DNA from: Betaproteobacteria bacterium
GTDB taxonomy: Bacteria > Pseudomonadota > Gammaproteobacteria > Burkholderiales > Gallionellaceae
Direction: 5' to 3'
Assembly: GCA_028871775.1 (NCBI GenBank)
Contig: JAGWMH010000051.1
Location: forward strand, 1-10,084
Length of the DNA: 10,084 nucleotides
Part shown: piece after piece, positions 1 through 6,362 of the stretch
Numbering within the stretch: the first letter of the stretch is position 1
How the letters are laid out: every line of letters starts with the position of its first letter
The notes under the pieces: model-generated
Told to the model about the DNA's origin: nothing
Databases searched by the model: none
What the model saw: the letters and a program-made list of their open reading frames with translations, nothing else
Position numbers and translations under genes: made by a program

Positions 1-57
1 TAAATACATCAACACGCAACGCGGGGACAAAAGCGAAAAGCACATTTGATAAAACCG

Positions 58-87
58 CTGGATTCCCGCCTGCGCGGGAATGACGGT
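58..87 (-). repeat. dRS3-like palindromic repeat after hemW
   Basis: An 8-bp perfect inverted repeat (ATTCCCGC at 62-69, GCGGGAAT at 74-81) surrounds a 4-nt loop, with the flanks CTGG on one side and TGACGG on the other. The ATTCCC-N8-GGGAAT layout is that of the dRS3 repeat known from Neisseria and similar repeats in many proteobacteria. It begins 13 nt after the hemW stop. Read on the hemW strand, the stem can be extended by AACCG/CGGTT across an internal loop and is followed by TTTTAT, so it may also act as a transcription terminator or an mRNA 3'-end stabiliser. The repeat is seen directly; the terminator role is inferred. Confidence 0.75.
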
Positions 88-100
88 TCTGACTGAATTC

Positions 101-1297
101 TTAGCTCTTCGCCAGGAATATCTCCAGCAGATCGTTCAAAAACCGCTGCCCCAACTGCGTCGGCGCGATGCGCTGATGGTCTCTTGTCAATAACCCGCGC
201 CGCTCGGCCTCTTCCAGTTCGCGGCGTATGCTCAGCAACGGCAGGCTGGTGCGCTCCTGGAACAGCACGCTGTCGAAGCCTTCATTCAACCTCAGCGCAT
301 TCATCATGAATTCAAATGCCAGCTCGTCGCGGCTGACTTCGTGTTCGTTTTGTATCGGCGCGTCTATTGCCACCTGTTGCATATAAGCCTGCGGCTGCTT
401 GTAGCGCGCCTGGCGCATTACCTTGTCGGGAAAACTCAGCTTGCTGTGCGCGCCCGCGCCGATGCCCAGGTAATCGCCGAACTGCCAGTAGTTGAGATTG
501 TGCCTGGAGCGGTGCTTCGGCTGCGCGAAGGCGGAAGTCTCGTAGTGCTGATAGCCGTGTTCTGCCAGCAGTTCCTCGATGCGCTGCTGCATGTCGCCGC
601 TCGCATCATCGTCCGGCAGCACGGGCGGGCTGTGATGGAACAGCGTGTTCGGCTCCAGCGTGAGGTGATAGCAGGACAGATGTTGCGGAGCGAATTGCAG
701 CGCGGTTCGCACATCCTGCAACGCCTGCTCCGGCGTTTGACCAGGCAGCGCGTACATCAGATCGAGATTGAGGTTATCGAAATGTTGCTGCGCGATCCCG
801 ATTGCACGCCCCGCTTCAGCGGCGGTGTGGATGCGCCCCAGCGCATGCAGATGCGTGTCGTTGAAGCTCTGGATGCCCAGCGACAAGCGGTTCACGCCCG
901 CGTCGCGATACGCCGCAAAACGCGCCGCCTCGACCGTGCCGGGATTCGCCTCCAGCGTGATCTCCGCATTCACATCCAGCGGCAGCAACATGCGCACGCT
1001 GCGGATGATCTGCTCGATACTCTCGCCGCTCAACAAACTGGGTGTGCCGCCGCCGAAGAACACCGTATACACCTTGCGCCCCCAGATCAGCGGCAACGCC
1101 AGCTCCAGATCGCGGATCAACGCCGCGACATATTCCTGCTCCGGAAATGCATCACGTGCTTCATGCGAATTGAAATCGCAATACGGGCATTTGCGTACGC
1201 ACCAAGGAATGTGGATGTACAGCGACAAGGGCGGCAAAGCCTGAAAATTCACGGCTTGCGCTTTGATAGCGATGGGTTGCAAGGGATGAGTGGTCAT
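101..1297 (-). CDS. hemW: HemW, radical SAM heme chaperone (HemN-like)
   Basis: A 398-residue protein of the HemN/HemW radical-SAM group. The iron-sulfur cluster motif CX3CX2C is at Cys33, Cys37 and Cys40 (PWCVRKCPYC), followed by Phe42 where true coproporphyrinogen dehydrogenase HemN has a fourth cysteine. The SAM-binding GGGTPS is at 82-87 and the HemW-type HNLNYW at 266-271. HemW proteins bind heme and hand it to target proteins and are not coproporphyrinogen oxidases, although older annotation often says so. The protein is probably cytoplasmic. It is the last gene of rph-rdgB-hemW. The ATG at 1297 is only 10 nt from a strong hairpin and has no clear Shine-Dalgarno sequence. A GTG at residue 16 is possible, but its upstream bases are no better, so the longer form is kept. 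Family assignment is firm; the exact start is less sure. Confidence 0.95.
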   Translation of the reverse strand: MTTHPLQPIAIKAQAVNFQALPPLSLYIHIPWCVRKCPYCDFNSHEARDAFPEQEYVAALIRDLELALPLIWGRKVYTVFFGGGTPSLLSGESIEQIIRSVRMLLPLDVNAEITLEANPGTVEAARFAAYRDAGVNRLSLGIQSFNDTHLHALGRIHTAAEAGRAIGIAQQHFDNLNLDLMYALPGQTPEQALQDVRTALQFAPQHLSCYHLTLEPNTLFHHSPPVLPDDDASGDMQQRIEELLAEHGYQHYETSAFAQPKHRSRHNLNYWQFGDYLGIGAGAHSKLSFPDKVMRQARYKQPQAYMQQVAIDAPIQNEHEVSRDELAFEFMMNALRLNEGFDSVLFQERTSLPLLSIRRELEEAERRGLLTRDHQRIAPTQLGQRFLNDLLEIFLAKS

Positions 1298-1307
1298 GGG
1301 TGTGCTG

Positions 1308-1339
1308 TTGTAGGGGCGCGATGAATCGCGCCCCTACAA
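1308..1339. repeat. GTAGGGGCGCGA palindrome spanning the rdgB stop
   Basis: A perfect 14-bp inverted repeat (1308-1321 and 1326-1339) with a TGAA loop fills nearly the whole rdgB-hemW gap. The right arm contains the last codon and TAG stop of rdgB (1334-1339). The hairpin ends 10 nt before the hemW ATG on the transcribed strand. From recall, palindromes with this GTAGGGGCGCGA arm occur as dispersed repeats in many environmental bacteria. There is no U-tract, so it is not a typical intrinsic terminator. It may slow 3'-5' decay or affect hemW translation; both roles are inference. Confidence 0.85.
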
Positions 1340-1921
1340 ATCCTTCAACTTTTCCAGCAACACCCGCAACGCCTTGCCGCGATGGCTGATGGCGTGTTTC
1401 TCGTCGCGCGACAGTTCCGCGCTCATTCTGCCGAGCTCAGGCAGCCAGAATAGCGGGTCATAGCCAAAGCCGCCGTCGCCGCGTTCCTCGTGTGCGATCT
1501 CGCCGTGCCACTCACCTTCCGCGATCAGCGGCTGAGGGTCGTCGGCATGGTGCAGCAGCACCAGCACGCAGTAGTAATGCGCGCGGCGGTCCGCTACACC
1601 GTGCAGGTCACGCAGCAGCTTTTCGTTGTTGCGTTGATCCGATTTTGGCTCACCGGCATAGCGCGCGGAGAGCACTCCGGGCGCGCCGCCCAAAGCGGCG
1701 ACGCAGATGCCGGAATCGTCCGCCAGCGCGGGCAGGCCGCTCAACCGGCTGACATGGCGCGCCTTGGCAAGCGCATTTTCGACGAAGGTGAAGTGCGGTT
1801 CTTCGGCTTCTGCTATGCCGAGTTGCGCCTGCGTCAGCACCTCGATACCGAGCGGCTGCAACAGGAACTGGAATTCGCGCAGCTTGCCGGAGTTGTTGGA
1901 GGCGATGACGAGTTTTTGCAT
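1334..1921 (-). CDS. rdgB: RdgB, dITP/XTP pyrophosphatase (HAM1 family)
   Basis: A 195-residue cytoplasmic house-cleaning enzyme that hydrolyses non-canonical purine nucleotides (dITP, ITP, XTP) to the monophosphate and pyrophosphate, keeping them out of DNA and RNA. The substrate-binding SNNSGK is at 8-13, FVENALAKARH at 46-56, and ADDSG at 67-71 with the expected catalytic Asp69. GFGYDPLFW is at 151-159 and SHRGKAL at 179-185. Length matches the E. coli enzyme (197). The ATG at 1921 is supported by AAGG (1930-1933 on the plus strand as CCTT), 8 nt upstream. It is the middle gene of rph-rdgB-hemW, with a palindrome on each side. Its stop codon lies within the downstream palindrome, but the protein is of normal length and nothing seems lost. 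Confidence 0.97.
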   Translation of the reverse strand: MQKLVIASNNSGKLREFQFLLQPLGIEVLTQAQLGIAEAEEPHFTFVENALAKARHVSRLSGLPALADDSGICVAALGGAPGVLSARYAGEPKSDQRNNEKLLRDLHGVADRRAHYYCVLVLLHHADDPQPLIAEGEWHGEIAHEERGDGGFGYDPLFWLPELGRMSAELSRDEKHAISHRGKALRVLLEKLKDL

Positions 1922-1937
1922 GAACCGAACCTTAATT

Positions 1938-1967
1938 CCGTCATCCCGGCCTGCGCCGGAATGACGG
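1938..1967 (-). repeat. dRS3-like palindrome between rph and rdgB
   Basis: Two 13-nt arms (1938-1950 and 1955-1967) flank a 4-nt loop. The single mismatch becomes a G-U pair in the rph-rdgB transcript, so the RNA stem is complete. On the transcribed strand it shares CCGTCATTCC-S-GCGCAGGC with the repeat after hemW, so the two are members of one family. It starts 5 nt after the rph stop and ends 4 nt before the rdgB Shine-Dalgarno sequence. Confidence 0.8.
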
Positions 1968-1972
1968 CTCTT

Positions 1973-2689
1973 TTAACTTTGCAGCGTCGCCCGCTGCATG
2001 GCGACCAACTCGGCAATTCCGACCTGTGCCAGATCCAGCAGCGCATCCATCTCGGCGCGGCTGAATGCATGACCTTCCGCTGTGCCCTGCACTTCGACGA
2101 AATGCCCGTTGCCGGTCATCACCACGTTCATGTCGGTGTCGCAGGCGGAGTCTTCACCATAGTCGAGATCGAGCACCGGCGTGCCTTGATAGACGCCCAC
2201 CGAAATTGCCGCGACAAAATCGCGCAACGGGCTTTCCACAATCAAACCCTTGCCGGCCAGCCCGCTCACCGCATCATGCAGCGCGACGAACGCGCCGGTG
2301 ATGCTGGCGGTGCGCGTGCCGCCGTCGGCCTGGATCACGTCGCAATCAATCTGGATGGTGCGCTCGCCCAATTTTTTCAAATCCACCACGGTGCGCAGGC
2401 TGCGCCCGATCAGCCGCTGGATTTCCTGGGTGCGTCCGGACTGCTTGCCCTTGGCCGCTTCGCGCGCCATACGTTCATTGGTGGAGCGCGGCAACATGCC
2501 GTATTCCGCCGTGACCCAGCCTTCGCCGCTGCCCTTTTTGTGCGGCGGAACTTTCTCCTCCACGCTGGCGGTGCAAATCACCTTGGTGTCGCCGCACTCG
2601 ATCAGCACCGAACCTTCGGCATGTTTGGTGTAGTGGCGGGTGATGCGGATGACGCGCAATTGATCGGGCCGGCGCTGGCTGGGACGCAT
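1973..2689 (-). CDS. rph: RNase PH, tRNA 3'-end processing exoribonuclease
   Basis: A 238-residue phosphorolytic 3'-5' exoribonuclease that trims tRNA precursors and acts in structured-RNA turnover; the family forms a hexameric ring. The N-terminus [12 protein letters not shown] is typical. Arg86 and [11 protein letters not shown] (123-133, with Arg126) form the phosphate- and RNA-binding surface, and the catalytic acids Asp180 and Asp186 are present in [11 protein letters not shown]. Length equals that of the E. coli protein. The start at 2689 has a good GAGG Shine-Dalgarno sequence 8 nt upstream. It is probably the first gene of rph-rdgB-hemW: a perfect TATAAT lies 33 nt upstream of the ATG, and 85 bp separate it from the phosphatase gene on the same strand. 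Nothing is missing or altered in the active site. Confidence 0.98.
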   Translation of the reverse strand: MRPSQRRPDQLRVIRITRHYTKHAEGSVLIECGDTKVICTASVEEKVPPHKKGSGEGWVTAEYGMLPRSTNERMAREAAKGKQSGRTQEIQRLIGRSLRTVVDLKKLGERTIQIDCDVIQADGGTRTASITGAFVALHDAVSGLAGKGLIVESPLRDFVAAISVGVYQGTPVLDLDYGEDSACDTDMNVVMTGNGHFVEVQGTAEGHAFSRAEMDALLDLAQVGIAELVAMQRATLQS

Positions 2690-2721
2690 GTTGAAAACCT
2701 CGGAATATGGAAACGGTGCGC

Positions 2722-2727
2722 ATTATA
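2722..2727 (-). promoter_or_regulatory. Candidate -10 box for rph operon
   Basis: Perfect TATAAT on the minus strand, followed by GCGC, 32 nt from the rph ATG. No good -35 box sits 16-18 bp upstream; TTGGCA (2755-2760) matches well but is 27 bp away. The element may depend on an activator or may be chance. Confidence 0.4.
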
Positions 2728-2774
2728 GCGCGGGAAAGGCCACCGCTCCCGTACTGCCAAGGGGGAAGAAACGC

Positions 2775-3581
2775 TCAGGGAACGGGCTGTTCCACTTCGA
2801 GCACCACGCATACCGGGGCGGGCGCGGGCTGCTCATCTTCAGCATCGCCCCAGCGCGCAACCACCGCCGTCGTGTTGTCGGCGTATGCCCCCCCCAGCAG
2901 CAAAGCCTTGTCCATCAGTTGATCCAGTGCTGCTGCCAAGGGTGCGCTGGAAAATGCAGTCACTATATCTGCCTCGGCCAGGGGGCCCCACAGCCCATCG
3001 CTGCATAGCAGCAACACATCGCCCGGCTGCATCGGCACGGCAGGAGAGGACTCGGCATAAAACATGTCTTCCACGCCGCCGAGGCAGTTGGTTATCCGGT
3101 TGCGGTCAGGGTGCATTTTCATTTCCTCATGCTTGATGAGGCCCCAGTCGGCCCACTGTTGCACCGCCGAGTGGTCGCGCGTCACGGCGACCATTTTGCC
3201 GCCGCGCAGCAGGTAGCAGCGCGAATCACCTGCATGCGCCCAGCACGCCTGCCCATCCTGCATCAGCGCCGCCACACAGGTAGTGCCCGGATTGCCGCCG
3301 AGGTGCTGGGCGTGGGCATATTGAGTAATAGCCTCATGCGCGCTTCGCATGATATTGCGCAGGTACTCCTCCGGTTCCGGAACGTGCGGTTGCGCAGCTT
3401 GCGCAAAAGACTGCATGAACGTCTGGATGGCAATCTGCGCCGCAATTTCGCCATGCAGGTGCCCGCCCATGCCGTCGGCCAGCACCAGCAGCAGCGCATT
3501 TTCGCTGTAGGCGTAGGCCACGCGGTCCTGATTGTATTTGCGGCCGCCGATGCTGCTGGCCTGGTAAACGGCAAATTTCAT
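2775..3581 (-). CDS. PP2C-family (PPM) Ser/Thr protein phosphatase
   Basis: A 268-residue metal-dependent protein phosphatase that removes phosphate from serine or threonine residues of proteins. All main PPM motifs are present in order: GGRKYNQDR (12-20), LADGMGGHLHGE (34-45, with metal-binding Asp36-Gly37), GTTCVAAL (99-106), WAHAGDSRCYLLRGG (114-128, Asp119), RDHSAV (135-140), LLCSDGLWG (191-199, Asp195) and DNTTAVVARW (235-244, Asp235). There is no membrane segment, so it is probably cytoplasmic. The last 25 residues are a Pro/Val/Glu-rich tail outside the domain. From memory, related genomes often carry a Ser/Thr kinase beside this phosphatase and rph; none is present here. The start at 3581 lacks a clear Shine-Dalgarno sequence but keeps the usual short N-terminus. 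Substrates are unknown. Confidence 0.93.
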   Translation of the reverse strand: MKFAVYQASSIGGRKYNQDRVAYAYSENALLLVLADGMGGHLHGEIAAQIAIQTFMQSFAQAAQPHVPEPEEYLRNIMRSAHEAITQYAHAQHLGGNPGTTCVAALMQDGQACWAHAGDSRCYLLRGGKMVAVTRDHSAVQQWADWGLIKHEEMKMHPDRNRITNCLGGVEDMFYAESSPAVPMQPGDVLLLCSDGLWGPLAEADIVTAFSSAPLAAALDQLMDKALLLGGAYADNTTAVVARWGDAEDEQPAPAPVCVVLEVEQPVP

Positions 3582-3631
3582 CTGTTATGGCGCCGGGAGC
3601 GCAATCATGGCCGGAAACAAAACCCAATCGT

Positions 3632-3639
3632 AATATAAT
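3632..3639. promoter_or_regulatory. Divergent -10 core between PP2C gene and yicC
   Basis: The AT-rich block holds TATAAT on the plus strand (3634-3639), 35 nt before the yicC ATG, and overlapping TATATT on the minus strand (3632-3637), 51 nt before the phosphatase ATG. Neither has a convincing -35 hexamer. The 92-bp gap must hold the signals for both genes, so a shared, possibly mutually exclusive, promoter core is plausible. Confidence 0.4.
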
Positions 3640-3673
3640 GCACAGCATTCAGCACAATTTTTTGGGAGGCGCA

Positions 3674-4540
3674 ATGATCTACAGCATGACCGGCTTTGCC
3701 GCAGCTGCCGCGGAACTTGATGCCGGTTCACTCGCGCTGGAACTCCGTGCAGTCAATCATCGCTACCTCGACCTGCAGTTGCGCATGCCGGACGAGCTGC
3801 GCACACTGGAGCCCGTGCTGCGCGAAGCCATCGCCACGCAGCTGACGCGCGGCAAGGTGGAATGCCGCATCGTGTTCGCCGCACGGCAGTCCGAACAAAA
3901 CCCGGCACGGCTCAATCAGGTTCTGCTGCGGCAACTGGCGCAATGGAGTGACGAGGTGCAAACCGCCTTGCCTGAAGCGCGCAGCTTGAGCGTGGCCGAC
4001 GTGCTGCATTGGAACGGCATGCTTGAAAGCGCCACTCTGACAGCCGATGCATTGCGCGCCACGGTGCTGGAATTGCTGCAACAGGCATTGCGTGAATTCG
4101 CGGCGGCGCGCGGGCGTGAAGGTGACAAGCTAAAATCGTTCCTGCTGCAACGCGTGGTGCAAATCGAAGCCTTGTGCGTTACTGTCGCACCGCGCATCCC
4201 GGCCGCCATTGCGGCTTATGAAGAAAAACTGGCCGCACGCCTGCGCGAGGCGATGCAGAACGCCGACGACGAACGCCTGCGGCAGGAAATTTCCCTGTTC
4301 GCCAGCAAGGTTGACGTGGACGAAGAGCTGTCGCGCCTGCAAACCCATCTGGCGGAAATGAAGCGCATCCTGGGACAGGGCGGAACGGTGGGCAAACGGC
4401 TGGATTTCCTGATGCAGGAACTGAACCGCGAAGCCAATACACTGGGCTCGAAATCGGTGGATGCCGAAGTATCGCGCGCTTCCATGGAGATGAAACTCCT
4501 GATCGAACAGATGCGCGAACAAATCCAGAACATCGAATGA
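3674..4540 (+). CDS. yicC: YicC-family endoribonuclease
   Basis: A 288-residue protein of the YicC family (YicC-like N-terminal domain plus C-terminal DUF1732). The E. coli member is reported to be an endoribonuclease involved in small-RNA turnover. The invariant start MIYSMTGFA, the AVNHRYLDL motif (26-34) and the C-terminal KRLDFLMQELNREANT (241-256) followed by LGSKS are intact, and length equals the E. coli protein (287). The ATG at 3674 is chosen over the in-frame ATG at 3587 because it gives the conserved N-terminus, has a strong GGGAGG (3664-3669) 4 nt upstream, and follows the TATAAT at 3634. The central part is rich in charged helices, likely coiled. It is divergent from the PP2C gene and convergent with the symporter gene. 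gmk, which often follows yicC, is not here. Confidence 0.95.
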   Translation: MIYSMTGFAAAAAELDAGSLALELRAVNHRYLDLQLRMPDELRTLEPVLREAIATQLTRGKVECRIVFAARQSEQNPARLNQVLLRQLAQWSDEVQTALPEARSLSVADVLHWNGMLESATLTADALRATVLELLQQALREFAAARGREGDKLKSFLLQRVVQIEALCVTVAPRIPAAIAAYEEKLAARLREAMQNADDERLRQEISLFASKVDVDEELSRLQTHLAEMKRILGQGGTVGKRLDFLMQELNREANTLGSKSVDAEVSRASMEMKLLIEQMREQIQNIE

Positions 4541-4590
4541 AGCAGAGGCGGCTGGCGGATTGCCGCTGTTAGCGCACGTTGCTGGCAAGC

Positions 4591-4607
4591 GCAGCAATTA
4601 ATGCTGC
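4591..4607. repeat. Small palindrome between yicC and symporter ends
   Basis: GCAGCA (4591-4596) and TGCTGC (4602-4607) flank a 5-nt AT-rich loop, just 3 bp from the symporter stop in a 69-bp convergent gap. A second weak stem, GCGGC/GCCGC (4548-4552, 4562-4566), lies on the yicC side. Neither has a U-tract, so this is at best a weak bidirectional transcription end. Confidence 0.3.
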
Positions 4608-4609
4608 CG

Positions 4610-6130
4610 CTAATGCCCGCTGTGGTGCGGCGGATGGTGGTGCGGGTGTTCGGCTACATGCCCGGTATGGCTTGCCGCCTGGTGATGAAGCTGGGCGTGT
4701 TCCGGTTCCTCCGGCAGCGGCTTGCGCACTATGCTGGGCAAGAGAGAGCCGACTATCATGCCGATAATGCTGGCGATCATCCCGGCAAAATGCGCCGGAA
4801 CGAAGGGGTCTTCCGGCCCGAAGATCAGGATGGAGAGCCACACCGAAAGGCCGCAGAAAATTGCCGCCAGCGCGCCCTGCGTGGTGGAGCGCTTCCAGTA
4901 GACGCCCGCCACCATCGGCACGAAGGCCATGACCAATGTTATCTGGTAAGCGTTCTCGACCATCTTGAAAATGCTGGCCTTCGAATTCATCGCGTAAAGT
5001 GTGATCAGGATGGTGAACACCACCGTCACGCCGCGCATGGTATGCAGCATCCTGCGGTCGGACAGCCTGTGCCCCAGCATCGGCTTGAGGATGTTTTCAC
5101 TGAATGTCACCGAAGGCGCCAGCAGCGTCGCCGAGGCGCAGCTCTTGATGGCGGAAAGCAGCGCGCCGAAGAACATCACTTGGGCGAACAGCGGCGCGTG
5201 CTTCATCACCAGGTTGGGCAGGATCAGCTGAGGATCGGTGTCGATCAGGTCGCTCACCATTTTCGGATCAATCAGCGTCGCCGAATAGGCCAGGAACATC
5301 GGCACGAAAGCAAACAAAAAATAAAGGCTGCCGCCCAGCACCGACCCCCAGATGGCGATTTTCTCGGTCTTCGACGACTGCACCCGCTGGAACACATCCT
5401 GCTGGGGTATTGAACCGAACATCATGGTGACCCAGGCGGCAGCGAAGGCGATGACCTCCTTGAGGTCAAGGGCAGGCCAGAACTCGAACTTGCCGGCCTG
5501 CATCGCATGGTCCACCACCACGCCCACGCCGCCCACCATGCCGCTGACGGAACCGCCGATGTAGAGCATGCCGATGACGATGATGATCATCTGGATGAAA
5601 TCGGTGACGGCCACAGCCCACATGCCGCCAAAGAAAGTATAGATCAGGATGGTGCTGGAGCCGATCCACATCCCGGCAAGCTTGCTGATCTCGCCGCCGG
5701 ATACCACGTTGAACACCAGACCGAGGGCGGTGATCTGCGCACCCACCCATCCGAGATAGGAAATGACGATGGCAATCGTGGTCAGCATTTCAACGCTGCG
5801 GCCAAATCTTTTCCTGTAGAAATCGCCGATAGTCAGCAGGTTCATGCGGTAAAGCGGCGCCGCAAAAAACAGGCCGACCAGGATCAGGCACATGGAGGAG
5901 CCAAACGGATCGGCTACTACGCCATGCAGGCCTTCCTTGAGAAACGTGGCGGGGATACCGAGAACCGTTTCCGAGCCGAACCAGGTGGCGAACACGGTTG
6001 CGGTGACCATGTAGAACGGCAAGTGCCGTCCGGCGATGGCGAAATCCTTGGTGTTATGGACACGGGTGGCTGCGTACAGGCCGATCCCAACTGAAATGAC
6101 CCAATAGGCAATAACAAACCAGAGTAGCAT
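4610..6130 (-). CDS. Sodium:solute symporter (SSS family) with His-rich tail
   Basis: A 506-residue inner-membrane transporter of the solute:sodium symporter family (TC 2.A.21, relatives of PutP). About 13 hydrophobic segments are visible, beginning at residues 2-21 and ending near 447-466. GRHLPFYMVTATVFATWFGSE (34-54) and NLLTIGDFYRKRFGR (97-111) are typical of the family's first third. The helix expected to form part of the Na+ site reads FGALLSAIKSCASATLLAPS (321-340); the usual MST triplet is KSC here (329-331). After residue 470 comes a cytoplasmic or periplasmic tail, 12 of whose last 29 residues (478-506) are His, a likely metal-binding stretch. The substrate cannot be told from sequence. 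The ATG at 6130 has little Shine-Dalgarno support. The gene stands alone, with its own candidate promoter at 6171-6198. Confidence 0.92.
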   Translation of the reverse strand: MLLWFVIAYWVISVGIGLYAATRVHNTKDFAIAGRHLPFYMVTATVFATWFGSETVLGIPATFLKEGLHGVVADPFGSSMCLILVGLFFAAPLYRMNLLTIGDFYRKRFGRSVEMLTTIAIVISYLGWVGAQITALGLVFNVVSGGEISKLAGMWIGSSTILIYTFFGGMWAVAVTDFIQMIIIVIGMLYIGGSVSGMVGGVGVVVDHAMQAGKFEFWPALDLKEVIAFAAAWVTMMFGSIPQQDVFQRVQSSKTEKIAIWGSVLGGSLYFLFAFVPMFLAYSATLIDPKMVSDLIDTDPQLILPNLVMKHAPLFAQVMFFGALLSAIKSCASATLLAPSVTFSENILKPMLGHRLSDRRMLHTMRGVTVVFTILITLYAMNSKASIFKMVENAYQITLVMAFVPMVAGVYWKRSTTQGALAAIFCGLSVWLSILIFGPEDPFVPAHFAGMIASIIGMIVGSLLPSIVRKPLPEEPEHAQLHHQAASHTGHVAEHPHHHPPHHSGH

Positions 6131-6170
6131 GGATTCAAATTGTTCTTAGAAACAGCGCCAATTGTAAATC

Positions 6171-6198
6171 ATTATGGCGGCGTTGGCGTAGTGGGCAA
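6171..6198 (-). promoter_or_regulatory. Candidate promoter of symporter gene
   Basis: On the minus strand, TTGCCC (6193-6198) and CATAAT (6171-6176) are spaced by 16 bp, matching 4/6 and 5/6 of the sigma-70 hexamers. Transcription would start about 34 nt before the ATG. Confidence 0.35.
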
Positions 6199-6220
6199 CG
6201 CATACTGTTTGGTGGATTGA

Positions 6221-6294
6221 TGGCTGTGAATTCTGGCTCCCCTGCGGCTGGTTAAATCCAGCTGGTGGTCTTGTTGTTTGCCAGATGACAGCCA
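6221..6294. repeat. Nested inverted repeat of unknown nature
   Basis: Three perfect stems nest: TGGCTGT/ACAGCCA (6221-6227, 6288-6294), CTGGC/GCCAG (6233-6237, 6280-6284) and GCTGG/CCAGC (6247-6251, 6258-6262). They could fold into a branched or bulged 74-nt hairpin. No known RNA family is recognised; it could be a small mobile-repeat remnant or chance. Confidence 0.4.
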
Positions 6295-6362
6295 AGGATT
6301 AAGCCGTTAGACTCGCCCTGCTTTTATTCGGAACAATCCATTAACGAACAGCCCCGAGCATT

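Noticed and set aside
341..1324. A 327-codon open frame antisense to hemW
   Set aside because: Composition is typical of an antisense shadow; the hemW frame has all catalytic motifs.
1490..2728. A 412-codon open frame on the plus strand opposite rdgB and rph
   Set aside because: It lies wholly antisense to two well-identified genes, its protein has no recognisable domain and is of a His/Arg/Ala-rich type usual for GC-rich antisense frames, and it spans an intergenic repeat.
3587..3673. Upstream in-frame extension of yicC to an ATG at 3587
   Set aside because: It would run through the TATAAT box and the Shine-Dalgarno sequence and add 29 residues absent from the family, which begins MIYSMTGF.
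4541..4609. Intrinsic terminators between yicC and the symporter gene
   Set aside because: Two short stems exist, but neither is followed by a run of T on either strand; kept only as a weak palindrome.
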